The notes beneath the pieces were generated by a model that was not told the origin of the DNA, made no database searches, and saw only the letters and a list, made by a program, of their open reading frames with translations. A stretch of 64,000 bases of DNA from Roseiarcus sp963742305 (GTDB taxonomy: Bacteria > Pseudomonadota > Alphaproteobacteria > Rhizobiales > Beijerinckiaceae), in assembly GCA_963742305.1 (NCBI GenBank), contig CAVULN010000048.1, positions 1-64,000 on the forward strand. The letters are read 5' to 3'. The translations under genes were made by a program, and so were the position numbers. Below, in pieces: positions 17,066 through 26,049 of the stretch. Numbering within the stretch: the first letter of the stretch is position 1; each line of letters begins with the position of its first letter.

Positions 17066-18909
17066 TCACTCGCTGTTCAGCCTCAGGTGGGCCTTGGGAA
17101 AATAGAGCCCCACGAGGCGCCGGTCCCACCACCGCCCGCCGGCGTTTTTCCCGGCATAGGTGTATTGGTAGAGCTCCGCCCGCACATAGGCGGCGGCTTG
17201 TCCGGGAAACGGGTTCTTCTCAAGGAGCGCCGTCACCGAGGCCTCGTTTTCGAGCAGGCGCTCGAGAAAGCGCGAAAACCAGGGCGACCGCCCGGCATTG
17301 TCGAGCGCGGCGAACCACATCTGCCAGTCGAGTCGCGGCTGGTGAGGGATGTTCCAAGGCGGACGGCGATTGAGGTCGCCGGGCTTGTAGCGGAACTCGT
17401 ATTCGCGCCAGTGCACGCCGTCGTCGGACCCCTCGACGACAATCTCGTCGCGGGTCGTGGTCATGACCGCGAACAGGCCGTAGGGGCTGGTGAGGTGGAA
17501 CGGTTCGAACAGGTCGTCGATCGCCGCGGCCGGCGCGGGCGGACTGCCGCCGAACCGCTCGTCCATCTGCACCAGAACTCAAGGCCGCCAGCAGGAGGGC
17601 CGCCGCGTTGACCGCGATCGTCGCCGCCCGCCGCGGCGCCTGCGGATGGGCTGGCATGAGCGCGACAAGGCGAGCCGGCGCGAGCCGCCGCAGCGCCGCG
17701 TCGTCGAGGAGCGGCAGGCAAAGCAGCATGGTCTGAAGATTGAACCAATTGTAATTGCCGGTAAGGAGAATGCAGGTTTGCAGCATGACGATGCCGAACG
17801 CGGCGACGAATCTTAGGCGGCGTGGACAGAAGATCAGGAACGGCAGAGCAAGCTCGACGACGAACACCGCCCCGGTCGCGGCTCTCAATGCGCCGCCGGG
17901 CAAGCGCGCCGCATACCACGCGAGCGGCGTCGGCAGAGGCTGGGTCAGGAAGTGGTAGGAGAGCGCCGAGAGATTGCGCCAGTTGGGATCGCCGCTGATC
18001 AGCTTGACGACCCCCGACATGAACATGAAGCGGAACAGAAGCCAACGCGCGAGCCACACGCCGGTCGTCGGCCTGAAGCTCATGAGGAGGGCGACGATCG
18101 TGGTCTCCAGCAGGAACGTGTCCCACTGGAAGGTCATGAAGGTCTGCCCGGCGTAGAGCAGCGAGAGATAAAGCGCGTAGATCAGAACGAGGCTGAGGCG
18201 CGGCAGGAGATTGAGCGTGAGCGTCAGGGACGCGACCGCCCCGGCCCAGCACACGCCCTGAATCGCGAGATCGCTGTCGTTGAGCCAGAACGCCATCGGG
18301 ACGAAGACGAAACGCGCCGCGCCGAGACGGGGGGCGAGCGCGTCGACGAGTTCGGAGAGCGGCAGGATGCCGCGGGCGCCGATCAGCCCCTGCGCCTGGA
18401 CGGCGAAGGAGACGAAGGCGCAGAGGGCGACAAGCCCAAACAGGCGAAGGAACAGGAACGAGACAAGCTCGTAGCGCGGAGGCTCAGGGTCCCTTCCCCA
18501 CAGCATGCGGCTCAGGCGGAAGAAGGCCCCGCGGCGCCGGGCGATGAAGGCGTATGCAAGCTCGGAGATGAGGCGCGAAGCCGGGCAGATGTCGATAGAG
18601 AGCGAGCCAAAATCCCCTGCCCCGCGCTTGCGCGAGCGTGAGGAAACTGGCTTGCGCCGCGCTCGCGCGGCGCCCGTCGGGCGCGATGAATTGCACCGCG
18701 CGCTTGAATTCCGCTTCCGGGATCGCCGGATATTGCGAAAGAACCTGCTGATAGGGACGGTATTCGACCCGATCGCCGGTCAGCTTCGCCCAATAGCGCG
18801 CCCAATAGAAGCAGAACCCGCAATCGCCGTCGTAGAGGAGCTGCGGCCGCGCGCTGGCGGCGGGCGCTTCGACGGGATGGACGGGCTGGTTTCCGGATAG
18901 CTCTTGCAC
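17066..18909 (-). CDS. DCC thiol-disulfide oxidoreductase / lipase maturation factor fusion (two frameshifts)
   Basis: The N-terminal part (from GTG 18909) is a DCC/DUF393 domain with LLYDGDCGFCFYW, a CxxC motif. After a one-base break near 18570 the chain runs without a gap through YAFIARRRGAFFRLSRMLWG into a polytopic lipase maturation factor-like domain (GLIGARGILPLSEL, TFMTFQWDTFLLET, FMSGVVKLISGDPNWRNL). A second one-base break near 17580 leads to the C-terminal soluble domain (PPWNIPHQPRLDWQMWFAAL), ending at 17066. LMF proteins help fold secreted enzymes; a linked thiol-disulfide domain fits that. Joining gives a fused protein of about 610 residues. Both breaks remove with one base each. 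Confidence 0.72.
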
Positions 18910-19244
18910 GGCATCAACGAGGGCTCACGCGCGCTCACTTAGTCAGCGCCTTGTTGGCGAAACTGTGGGCCGTTATCCTCCGAGCGCGAGCATCTGCGAT
19001 ATGAGCCCGATCTGGATGGCGTCGTGGCGCGCCCAGGACGCGCTCGGCAGACAGAACGCGCCGATCAGCAACACAGGCTTATGCTGTTTTTGCGCCGTCA
19101 AGGCATAGGTAATTCTCCCTATTGCCAAGTCGGCTTGGCGGCTGGGATCAGTAGAGGGGCCGGGGTTGGCCAAGCCGACCGTCCTCGGGTGTTTCGATAA
19201 AGGTGCGTCCAAAAGACACGCTAATCTAAACTCGGGAGGAACAC
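18910..19244. other. Divergent spacer upstream of the SMP-30 gene
   Basis: No gene is seen in these 335 bases. A short hairpin, GCCAAG-TCGG-CTTGGC, lies at 19124-19139, and a related TTGGCCAA palindrome near 19166. Either could be an operator for one of the two divergent genes, but no known regulator consensus is recognised. Confidence 0.35.
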
Positions 19245-20468
19245 ATGGCCTATCAGGACGATTCCATTCAAAATTCTGGCGGGGCGGTCTCACGGCGGAC
19301 GCTGGTCGCCGCGATGGCCGCTGGCGCGGGGGCAATAGCCCTGGGGGCTCGGGATGCCGCGGCGCAAACCGGACCGGCCGCGCCGCCGACCACCATCACC
19401 AGCCCGCCGCGCGATTTCGGGCCCAACGGAGCGCCGACCACCTATTTCACCGACCCTGACGTCCTCACCGTCGATCCAAGCTTCCCCAGCCAGCCGAATT
19501 CCGCAATCCAGCGTCTGTGGACCGGAGCGCTGTGGTCGGAAGGGCCGGCCTGGAGCGCCCAAGGCCGTTATCTCGTGTGGAGCGACATTCCCAACAACCG
19601 GCAATTGCGATGGCTGGAGGACGACGGCCGCGTGAGCGTGTTCCGCTTGCCCTCGAACAACAGCAACGGCAATACGTTCGACTTCCAGGGTCGCCAGGTC
19701 AGCTGCGAGCATCTCACTCGGCGCGTTACCCGCTACGAACTCGACGGCGCCGCGACCATCATTGCTGACAACTACAACGGTAAGCGACTCAACTCGCCTA
19801 ACGACGTGGTTCCGCACCCAGACGGCAGCCTCTGGTTCACCGATCCACCCTATGGCAGCCAGCTCTACGAGGGCGAGCCCGACGCGGCGGGCGGGCCAGT
19901 CAATGTAGCGGGACACCTGAATCCGAAGATTGGCCAGCCTGCGGGATTCGTGCCCCTCAAGCGAGAACTGCCTACCAACTGCTATCGTTGGGATCCGAGC
20001 GGCAAGCTCGACATCGTCGTCATGGAAGAGCAGGTTCCGGACCCGAACGGCATCTGCTTCTCGCCCGACTACAAGAAGCTCTATGTCATCAGCACAGGCA
20101 AGGGGCCCGGTGACACCGGGCCCGGCGGCCAAGGAAACATCTATGTCTTCGATGTCGGCGCGGACAACAAGCTCTCGAACCAGAAGCTGTTCACCGACTG
20201 CGTGGTCGACGGGGTGAAATGCGGCCCGGACGGCATGCGCGCCGACGTCGACGGCAACCTGTGGGTCTCGAGCAATGCGGGCCGGGCGGTCGGTTACAGC
20301 GGGGTGACAGTTTGGAACCCAGCAGGGAAGCTCATCGGCCGCATTCGAATCCCAGAAGTGGTCGGCAACGTTTGCTTCGGCGGCCCCAAGCGCAACCGCT
20401 TATTCATGGCTGGAAGTCAATCGCTCTACGCACTCTATACGGCTACTCAGGGCGCCGCTCCCGGCTGA
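19245..20468 (+). CDS. SMP-30/gluconolactonase family protein with Tat signal
   Basis: The 407-residue product starts with a twin-arginine signal (SRRTLVAAMAAGAGAI) and an AAAQ-type cleavage region. The rest is a six-bladed propeller of the SMP-30/gluconolactonase/LRE-like family: LWSEGPAWSAQGRYLVWSDI (first metal-binding Glu), SPNDVVPHPDGSLWFTDPPY, and GPDGMRADVDGNLWVSS. Such enzymes hydrolyse sugar lactones with a divalent metal; here the site would be periplasmic. GGGAGGAAC precedes the ATG. It converges with a family 1 sugar-type binding protein, also Tat-exported, suggesting a sugar-acid or lactone theme. Confidence 0.88.
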   Translation: MAYQDDSIQNSGGAVSRRTLVAAMAAGAGAIALGARDAAAQTGPAAPPTTITSPPRDFGPNGAPTTYFTDPDVLTVDPSFPSQPNSAIQRLWTGALWSEGPAWSAQGRYLVWSDIPNNRQLRWLEDDGRVSVFRLPSNNSNGNTFDFQGRQVSCEHLTRRVTRYELDGAATIIADNYNGKRLNSPNDVVPHPDGSLWFTDPPYGSQLYEGEPDAAGGPVNVAGHLNPKIGQPAGFVPLKRELPTNCYRWDPSGKLDIVVMEEQVPDPNGICFSPDYKKLYVISTGKGPGDTGPGGQGNIYVFDVGADNKLSNQKLFTDCVVDGVKCGPDGMRADVDGNLWVSSNAGRAVGYSGVTVWNPAGKLIGRIRIPEVVGNVCFGGPKRNRLFMAGSQSLYALYTATQGAAPG

Positions 20469-20584
20469 GCCGAGGTCGGCCAACCTCCAGTGCACCGGCA
20501 GGCGGCCGACGAACGACGCGTCGACCGCCCGTTGGTTGTGCAGTGCTTAGCAGTGGACCACGGGCGAGACGTCTCGTTCGGCGG

Positions 20585-21899
20585 TCAGACCTGATAGTAG
20601 CGTTTGGCGCGCTCGGCGGCGCGCTGCGCAGCCGCTTTGGGCGTCTGGTTTCCCGTGCAAGCCTCGCCGAACATGTCGACGACCACGAAATCTCCCATCA
20701 CCGCGGCCGAAGCGGCGCCGAGCGACCCGGCATAGCCGTTGTCGAGCGCGTACTTCAACCCGTCGCGGAAGGGCGTGACCTTCGGATCCTCAGTCCACAC
20801 CGGATTGTCGTTCCACGCCGGCAGCGGGGGCGACACATAACCGTTCGCGGCTTTCAGCCAGACATCGACCTGCGGCGAACTCCCACATGAAGCGCAAATA
20901 TTCCCGCACGGCGTTTGGATACTTGGTGTAGCTGTACGCATAAGTGTTGAGCATGAGCTGCAACTCGGTGGGACGCCCGACCGGACCAATCGGGGCGTTG
21001 GCATGATTCATGTCGGCGGCGATCGCCTTCAGAGCGGGATCGGGCGAGTTTTTGGCGACGGTGTAGATCGAAATGCCGTTTGTCGTCACTCCAATCTGAT
21101 CCGAGAGAAATGCTTTGTTGTTGCTCGGGTCGAGCCATGACAGGGCTCCATCGATGCAGTTCGCAGAGAGTTGCACAACGTATTCAAGGGCGGCGACGGT
21201 CTCCGGGGAGTCGAGGACGACCTTGTTGCTGCTGTCGACGACTTTGCCGCCGTGGGCCCACAAGCACCAATGGGTCCAGGCGTTGGCGTCGCCGGTCGCA
21301 TGGCCGAGCGCGAAGCCGGCCGGCTTCCCCACCTTCTTCAACCCCTGGCACAATTTTAGGAACCCAACGGTGTCCTTGGGGAACTCCTCGAAGCCGGCGG
21401 CGCGCATGGCGCTCACGCGGTAGTTGAACGTGCCGATCGGGCTGCCCTGCGGCAGCGCGATCCACCGGTCATGGAGCATGCCGTATCTGCGTGTGACAGG
21501 GTACCAACCGCCGTATTTGGCGCCGAGATATTCAGCCAAGTCAGTCATGTCGAGCAGCTTCTCGGGGAATTTGAACGGGTCGTCGTTGGTGCCCATGATG
21601 ATGTCCGGGCCGGCGCCGACGTTGGCGGCGACCGACGCCTTCGGACGAATGTTATCCCAGCTTTCGGCGTCAACGCGGACTTTGACGCCTGTCTGTTCCA
21701 CGAACTTCTTGGTGTTTGCCGCGAAACTCTCGAACTCCGACTGGACGAACTGCTTCCAGCGCAGCACCCTGATCTGGGCGCCCGGTTCGGGAGCGGGGCC
21801 GTTCCAGGTCGGCGCCGCCGCCGCGCCTGCTGTCAAAAGCGCGGTTCCGACCGTCGCTGCGCTTGCCTTCAGTGCGTCGCGCCTTGTAATGCCGCTCAC
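20585..21899 (-). CDS. Extracellular solute-binding protein family 1 with Tat signal (frameshift)
   Basis: From the GTG at 21899 (AGGGAGG six bases upstream) the protein begins with a twin-arginine signal, GITRRDALKASAATVG. The mature part is a family 1 binding protein (IRVLRWKQFVQSEFESF, VGAGPDIIMGTNDDPFKFPE, ALPQGSPIGTFNYRVSAMRA) of the type used by carbohydrate ABC importers. Near 20880 one extra base breaks the frame; the C-terminus (PQVDVWLKAANGYVSPPLP onward) continues in the next frame to 20585. No permease or ATPase gene is adjacent, so the partner must be encoded elsewhere. Confidence 0.82.
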
Positions 21900-22368
21900 G
21901 GAATCCTCCCTTATTGCGCCGCAAGCTCGCGCCTCGCGGCAGTTCGCTGGGTCGTCGGGGTCGAATTCGAGAGCTCGGCCCCTCGGCGCCGCGACTATGG
22001 TGAGCGCCAATCTGGGCGAATTTCGACCTGCCGGGCAAGCCGAAAGCCGGATGAACCACGCGTAGGAACGGACAATATAAGGCCGCGTCGCCCCGGAGAT
22101 GGGCGACGCCCCGGAACTCTATTCCCTTCGGCTCAAGCGGGGTCCCTCACGCCGTCTCCTTGATGCGATGAGCGCATCAGAAGCCTGCGTCGGGAATGAC
22201 CCGCACCGCGCCGCGCCAAGCGTCGGCATGGCGACCGCGTCGAAATAGCCGCCGTTGGCGATCTGCCCTCTGCGCCGTGCAGCACCGCGACCCAAGATCA
22301 CCCACGATCGCCATCTCGTCGCGATAGCCGCCGGTCGCGCCGTTAGCCGAAAGACGGGAGCGCGCGCG
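21900..22368. other. Intergenic region with a possible gene remnant
   Basis: No intact gene is seen in these 469 bases. On the minus strand at about 22177-22350 protein-like fragments occur in adjacent frames (NGATGGYRDEMAIVGDLG, GQIANGGYFDAVAMPTLG, AVRVIPDAGF then stop). They could be the frame-broken C-terminus of a lost gene. I do not recognise the family and chance is possible. Confidence 0.25.
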
Positions 22369-22821
22369 TTACTTCTCGAGATCGGCGAGCGTCGGCATGC
22401 GGCCGTTCGGCGTCAGATGATTGATGATCTGCGGCAGCGCGGCGGCGAGCTGGTTCAGGAGTTCCTGCTGGCTCATGCCCGTCTTCTGCGAAAGCTGGTT
22501 CAGCACGTCGGCGCCGAGCGCCGAGCCGAGCTGACCTGGCTGGACCGGATCGTTCGGCCCGTGGCCGACCCAGGAATTGACCTGGGGGCCGACCCCGCCC
22601 GCGCTGAGCTTGCCGATCAGGTCGTTGAGGCCGCCGAGAATGCTGCCGGCCGGCGCGTTCGTCGGCACGGGCTGCGGCGTCGGTTGCGGAGGCGCGGACG
22701 CCGGCGCGGAGCCGCCGCCGAACATCTTGCCGAGAATCAGCGCGCCCACCGCGACGGCGATCGGCGTCGCCAAACTGCCGCCCGGCACTGCGTTCTTCAT
22801 CGCATCGTCAAAGGCGCCCAT
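22369..22821 (-). CDS. YidB family (DUF937) protein
   Basis: The 150-residue product starts MGAFDDAMKNAVPGGSLATP and contains a short hydrophobic segment (VAVGALILGKMFGGG), a Pro-rich linker, and the DUF937 core: GGLNDLIGKLSAGGVGPQVN, SWVGHGPNDPVQPGQLGSAL and MSQQELLNQLAAALPQIINHL. Function is unknown for the family. The start at 22821 has GGAGA seven bases upstream; a longer in-frame start would read into the spacer. The gene stands alone and diverges from the GlsB-like gene. Confidence 0.85.
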   Translation of the reverse strand: MGAFDDAMKNAVPGGSLATPIAVAVGALILGKMFGGGSAPASAPPQPTPQPVPTNAPAGSILGGLNDLIGKLSAGGVGPQVNSWVGHGPNDPVQPGQLGSALGADVLNQLSQKTGMSQQELLNQLAAALPQIINHLTPNGRMPTLADLEK

Positions 22822-22973
22822 CGTTCTTCTCCATGCAAGCCGAAAACGCCGCTCCTCCGACACAGCCTCAGGCTGCACTTCGGGGATCTGACGGCCGAGA
22901 GTACCCGCTTGCGTTTTCCCCGTCCATACCGCACATTCGCCCGATCGACTCGCGGGGGACGGGAGGCTACGAC

Positions 22974-23231
22974 ATGGGCGCTCTGATTGCTTGGATCATA
23001 CTGGGCTTAATTGCTGGATTTATCGCGAGCAAGATTGTCAACAAGACCGGTTCGGGCATGCTCGTGGACATCGTCCTTGGCGTTGTCGGGGCCATCGTCG
23101 GCGGCTTTATAGGCAATCAGATCGGAATGGGCCCGACTGCGCATATCCTGTCGATCTGGAACATTGTCCTGGCGATCGTTGGAGCCGTGATTGTCTTGTG
23201 GGTCTACCACGCAGTCGTCGCCAAGGCCTGA
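22974..23231 (+). CDS. GlsB/YeaQ/YmgE family stress-response membrane protein
   Basis: This 85-residue protein is a small hydrophobic membrane protein with three helices and Gly-rich faces (LIAWIILGLIAGFIASKIV, VLGVVGAIVGGFIGNQIG). These are the hallmarks of the GlsB/YeaQ/YmgE family formerly called transglycosylase-associated proteins. Members are often induced by envelope or general stress. GGGAGG lies about seven bases before the ATG at 22974. It is a single-gene unit between yidB-like and the moaE operon. Confidence 0.9.
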   Translation: MGALIAWIILGLIAGFIASKIVNKTGSGMLVDIVLGVVGAIVGGFIGNQIGMGPTAHILSIWNIVLAIVGAVIVLWVYHAVVAKA

Positions 23232-23315
23232 GTTGAGTTTCGATTGCCGTTGAATGTGGCGTTCGACCGCGCGTTAAGCGCGGCGGGGAGGCGGCTGCAC
23301 GCGCCCTGAGCAGTC

Positions 23316-23777
23316 TCAATCGCCGGGGCGCCAGCGCGCCGCCGACCGGTCGTCCTCCTCTTTCGCCTCGACCCAGCCTTCGAGGCCGCCGCCGGGCCGG
23401 ATGACCCGCTTCCAGAACGGCGCGCGGGTCTTGAGGTAATCCATCAGCATTTCCGCGGCGGCGAAGGCCGGGCCGCGATGAGAGGCCGCGACGGCGACGA
23501 GGACGATCCGCTCGCCCGGCGCGATGCGCCCGTACCGATGAATGACGATCGCCCCGAGCAATGGCCAGCGCGCCTCCGCCTCGCCCGCCGCGCGCGCGAT
23601 CTCATCCTCGGCCATGCCGGGATAATGTTCGAGTTCGAGCGCGGCGAGGCGCCCGCCCTCGTCGCGGCAATAGCCCACGAAGCTTGCGATCGCGCCGACG
23701 TCCGTTCGCCCGCGCGCAAGCGCCTCGGCCTCCGCTCCGGGATCGAAATCATGCCTCTGGACGCGGACGCTGGCCAT
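23316..23777 (-). CDS. moaE: Molybdopterin synthase catalytic subunit MoaE
   Basis: MoaE is the large subunit of molybdopterin synthase, which inserts two sulfurs carried by MoaD into cyclic pyranopterin monophosphate. The 153-residue product shows the family blocks GAIASFVGYCRDEGG, LELEHYPGMAEDEI, IHRYGRIAPGERIVLVAVAA, SHRGPAF and YLKTRAPFWKRV with the active-site lysines. It follows moaD by four bases and is the last gene of pgsA-moaD-moaE, an order widespread in Rhizobiales. Confidence 0.94.
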   Translation of the reverse strand: MASVRVQRHDFDPGAEAEALARGRTDVGAIASFVGYCRDEGGRLAALELEHYPGMAEDEIARAAGEAEARWPLLGAIVIHRYGRIAPGERIVLVAVAASHRGPAFAAAEMLMDYLKTRAPFWKRVIRPGGGLEGWVEAKEEDDRSAARWRPGD

Positions 23778-23781
23778 TCGC

Positions 23782-24034
23782 TCAGCCGCCGGTCATCGGC
23801 GGAAAGAACGCCACTTCCTTCACGCCCGCGATTTCGTGCGTCGCTCCTGGCGTGAACCCGGTCCAGCGCGGCGCGAACGACGGCGGGCTTTTCGAACGCG
23901 TGCGCGTAGCCTTCGCCTCGCCGGGAGAGCCAGGCGACAAGATCGCCGACCGTCATGACCGTTGGCGGCGGATCGAGCTCTTCCTCCGCCCGGCCGACGC
24001 GCTCGCGCACCCAGGCGAAATAAAGCGCCTTCAT
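23782..24034 (-). CDS. moaD: Molybdopterin synthase sulfur carrier MoaD (frameshift)
   Basis: MoaD carries the sulfur for molybdopterin synthesis as a C-terminal thiocarboxylate. The N-terminal frame from the ATG at 24034 reads YFAWVRERVGRAEEELDPP and DLVAWLSRRGEGYAHAFEKP, as expected for MoaD of this group. Near 23849 one extra base breaks the frame; the last 17 residues lie in the next frame and end KEVAFFPPMTGG, with the essential terminal Gly-Gly. Because the tail is perfectly preserved and moaE follows at four bases, a sequencing insertion is the likeliest cause. It starts five bases after the pgsA stop. Confidence 0.85.
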
Positions 24035-24038
24035 CGTC

Positions 24039-24651
24039 TCACTCGCTCCCGGCGTGATCGTAGCTCGCCTTCATGTAGTCCCAGCCGGTGTAAAGCGTCA
24101 GGGTGGCGGCGATCCACAGGAGCACGATCCCGGTCGCGATCGACCCCGGCAGCACGGCTTCGGCGGCCGGCCCGGCGATCAGGAAACCCACGGCGATGAA
24201 CTGGATGGTCGTCTTCCACTTGGCGAGAGCGGTTACCGGCAGCGGAACCCTGAGCTCGGCCAGATGCTCGCGCAGGCCCGAGACCAGGATTTCGCGGCAC
24301 AGGATGACGATCGCCGCCCATAGGCTGAGACCGGAAATCGTCTGATTGGCGGCGAGGACCAGGAGGACCGCCGAAACGAGAAGCTTGTCGGCGATCGGAT
24401 CGAGCATTCGTCCGAGCGAGGACTGCAGCGACCACGCCCGCGCCAGATAGCCGTCGAAGAAATCGCTGATTTCCGGCGGCGATGAAGATCGCGAGCGCCG
24501 TCCATCGCGCCCACGGCTCATTCGGCCAGAACAGGAACCCGGCGACGAGCGGAACCGCCGCGACCCGCGCGTAGGTCAGGATATTCGGCAGGGACCAGTT
24601 GCGGCTGAACTGGGGGGCGGTCGAGGAAACCATATCGGGGGCAAGAGACAT
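24039..24651 (-). CDS. pgsA: CDP-diacylglycerol-glycerol-3-phosphate 3-phosphatidyltransferase (frameshift)
   Basis: PgsA makes phosphatidylglycerol phosphate in the inner membrane and is normally essential. The N-terminal frame from 24651 has the expected NWSLPNILTYARVAAVPLV. After a one-base break near 24478 the next frame contains DFFDGYLARAWSLQSSLG and MLDPIADKLLV, which give the full CDP-alcohol phosphatidyltransferase motif DG(x2)AR(x8)G(x3)D(x3)D. The rest is a normal polytopic C-terminus. A real frameshift in this gene would probably be lethal, which argues for a consensus error. It heads the pgsA-moaD-moaE unit. Confidence 0.87.
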
Positions 24652-24695
24652 CGGGCCCGTCCGCCCGTCAATAGCGCGCTTAAATCGCTAGGCGG

Positions 24696-24718
24696 GGTTG
24701 CGCTGGCGAACCAGCGCG
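24696..24718. repeat. Short palindrome upstream of pgsA
   Basis: GCGCTGG and CCAGCGC form a perfect 7-bp stem around a 4-base loop (24700-24717). A near copy with the same flanking GGTT(T)GCGCTGGCG occurs at 63815-63839. The repeat lies 45-67 bases before the pgsA start. Its role is unknown. Confidence 0.5.
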
Positions 24719-24917
24719 CCCGTGCTAAAATTCCTCTGATTTTGCAGATTTTTGGAGCCGAAAACCGGCGCCCATTTTTCGGCGATCATGCTTGGGCGCG
24801 CGCGCCATCCCGGGAAGCGCGCCGACGAAAGCTGGGGATGAGCGCGAGGAAGGCGGCCCCGCCGTCGTTCCTTCGTTTAGTGTCAAGGTCTTCCCTGCCG
24901 CCAGGATCACGCGCCCC

Positions 24918-25547
24918 ATGCCGAATGTTCACGTCGTCGCTCATCCGCTGGTGCAGCACAAACTAACCCTGATGCGCGACAGGACCGTCTCGACCAAGGG
25001 CTTCCGGCAGCTCATGAACGAGATCGGCATGCTGCTCGCCTACGAGGTGACCCGCGATCTGCCGCTCGAAATGGTCGAGGTGGAGACGCCGCTGGCCAAG
25101 ACCGTGGCGCCTACGATTTCCGGCAAGAAGCTGGTGTTCGCGCCGATCCTGCGCGCCGGGGTGGGATTTCTCGACGGGATGCTCAATCTCGTGCCGAGCG
25201 CGCGCGTCGCCCATATCGGGCTCTATCGCGATCCCCAAACGCTCGAAGCGGTGGAATACTACTTCAAGGCCCCTGCCGACGTGGCCGACCGGCTGGTCAT
25301 CGTGATGGACCCGATGCTCGCGACCGCCAATTCAGCGGTCGCGGCGATCGACCGCCTCAAGCGGCGCGGCGTCAAGGACATTCGCTTCGTCTGCCTCCTC
25401 GCCGCGCCCGAGGGGATCGAACGGCTGACAAAGGCGCATCCCGACGTGGAAATCTGGACGGCGGCGGTCGACGAGCGGCTCAACGACCACGGCTACATCA
25501 TTCCTGGCCTCGGCGACGCGGGCGACCGCATGTTCGGCACGAAATAG
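24918..25547 (+). CDS. upp: Uracil phosphoribosyltransferase
   Basis: Upp converts uracil and PRPP to UMP in pyrimidine salvage. The 209-residue product starts VHVVAHPLVQHKLTLMRD and has ILRAGVGFLDGMLNLVPSA, the flexible-loop segment GLYRDPQTLEAVEYY and the PRPP-binding VIVMDPMLATANSAVAAI, where MLATG(G/N)SA is usual, so one Gly is replaced by Ala. The C-terminal uracil-binding YIIPGLGDAGDRMFGT is intact. Length is typical. It is monocistronic and divergent from pgsA. Confidence 0.94.
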   Translation: MPNVHVVAHPLVQHKLTLMRDRTVSTKGFRQLMNEIGMLLAYEVTRDLPLEMVEVETPLAKTVAPTISGKKLVFAPILRAGVGFLDGMLNLVPSARVAHIGLYRDPQTLEAVEYYFKAPADVADRLVIVMDPMLATANSAVAAIDRLKRRGVKDIRFVCLLAAPEGIERLTKAHPDVEIWTAAVDERLNDHGYIIPGLGDAGDRMFGTK

Positions 25548-25638
25548 CGGCGCGGCGTTTCAGGGGGCTGCGCCGCGGTTGAGCGGCGTTCCGGCCTCGA
25601 CCTCGCGGGGGAAGCGGGGACGCCGACAACGGCTCGTC

Positions 25639-26049
25639 TTACTTGGTGCGGCGCCGGCGTTGCTGGCCGAGGCCCATCTGCTTGGCGAGCGCCGAGCGCG
25701 CCTTGGCGTAGGCGGGAGCGACCATCGGGTAATCGGACGGCAGACCCCACTTCTCCCGATATTCTTCGGGGGAGAGGTTGTATTGAGTCCGCAAGTGCCG
25801 CTTCAACGACTTGAACTTGCGGCCGTCTTCCAGGCAGATGATGTAATCGCTGGTAATCGACTTCTTCGGCGGGACGGCGGGCTTGGCGGCTTCGACGACG
25901 ACCGGTTGAGCGCCAGTCGCGACCCGCACGATTGCTGCGTGAACGTCGCTGAGAAGCGCCGGCAACTCGCTTGACGGCACAGAATTGTTCGACACGTAAG
26001 CCGATACAATCTCCGCGGCCAGTTCAACGTGATTCGTGGATTCGCTCAT
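25639..26049 (-). CDS. MucR/Ros family transcriptional regulator
   Basis: The 136-residue protein has the helical N-terminal oligomerisation region (LAAEIVSAYVSNNSVPSSEL) and the Ros/MucR finger followed by SPEEYREKWGLPSDYPMVAP and an AKARSALAKQMGLG tail. In the finger only Cys72 and His85 of the four classical C2H2 ligands remain: the second Cys is Asp75 (CLED) and the second His position is not His (HLRTQY). Some rhizobial MucR-like proteins fold without zinc, so function is still likely. MucR proteins act as nucleoid-binding regulators of exopolysaccharide, motility and cell-cycle genes. Confidence 0.9.
   Translation of the reverse strand: MSESTNHVELAAEIVSAYVSNNSVPSSELPALLSDVHAAIVRVATGAQPVVVEAAKPAVPPKKSITSDYIICLEDGRKFKSLKRHLRTQYNLSPEEYREKWGLPSDYPMVAPAYAKARSALAKQMGLGQQRRRRTK

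Noticed and set aside
25548..25590. GCGGCGC/GCGCCGC stem after upp as a terminator
   Set aside because: No following T-tract and such stems are frequent in this GC-rich sequence.
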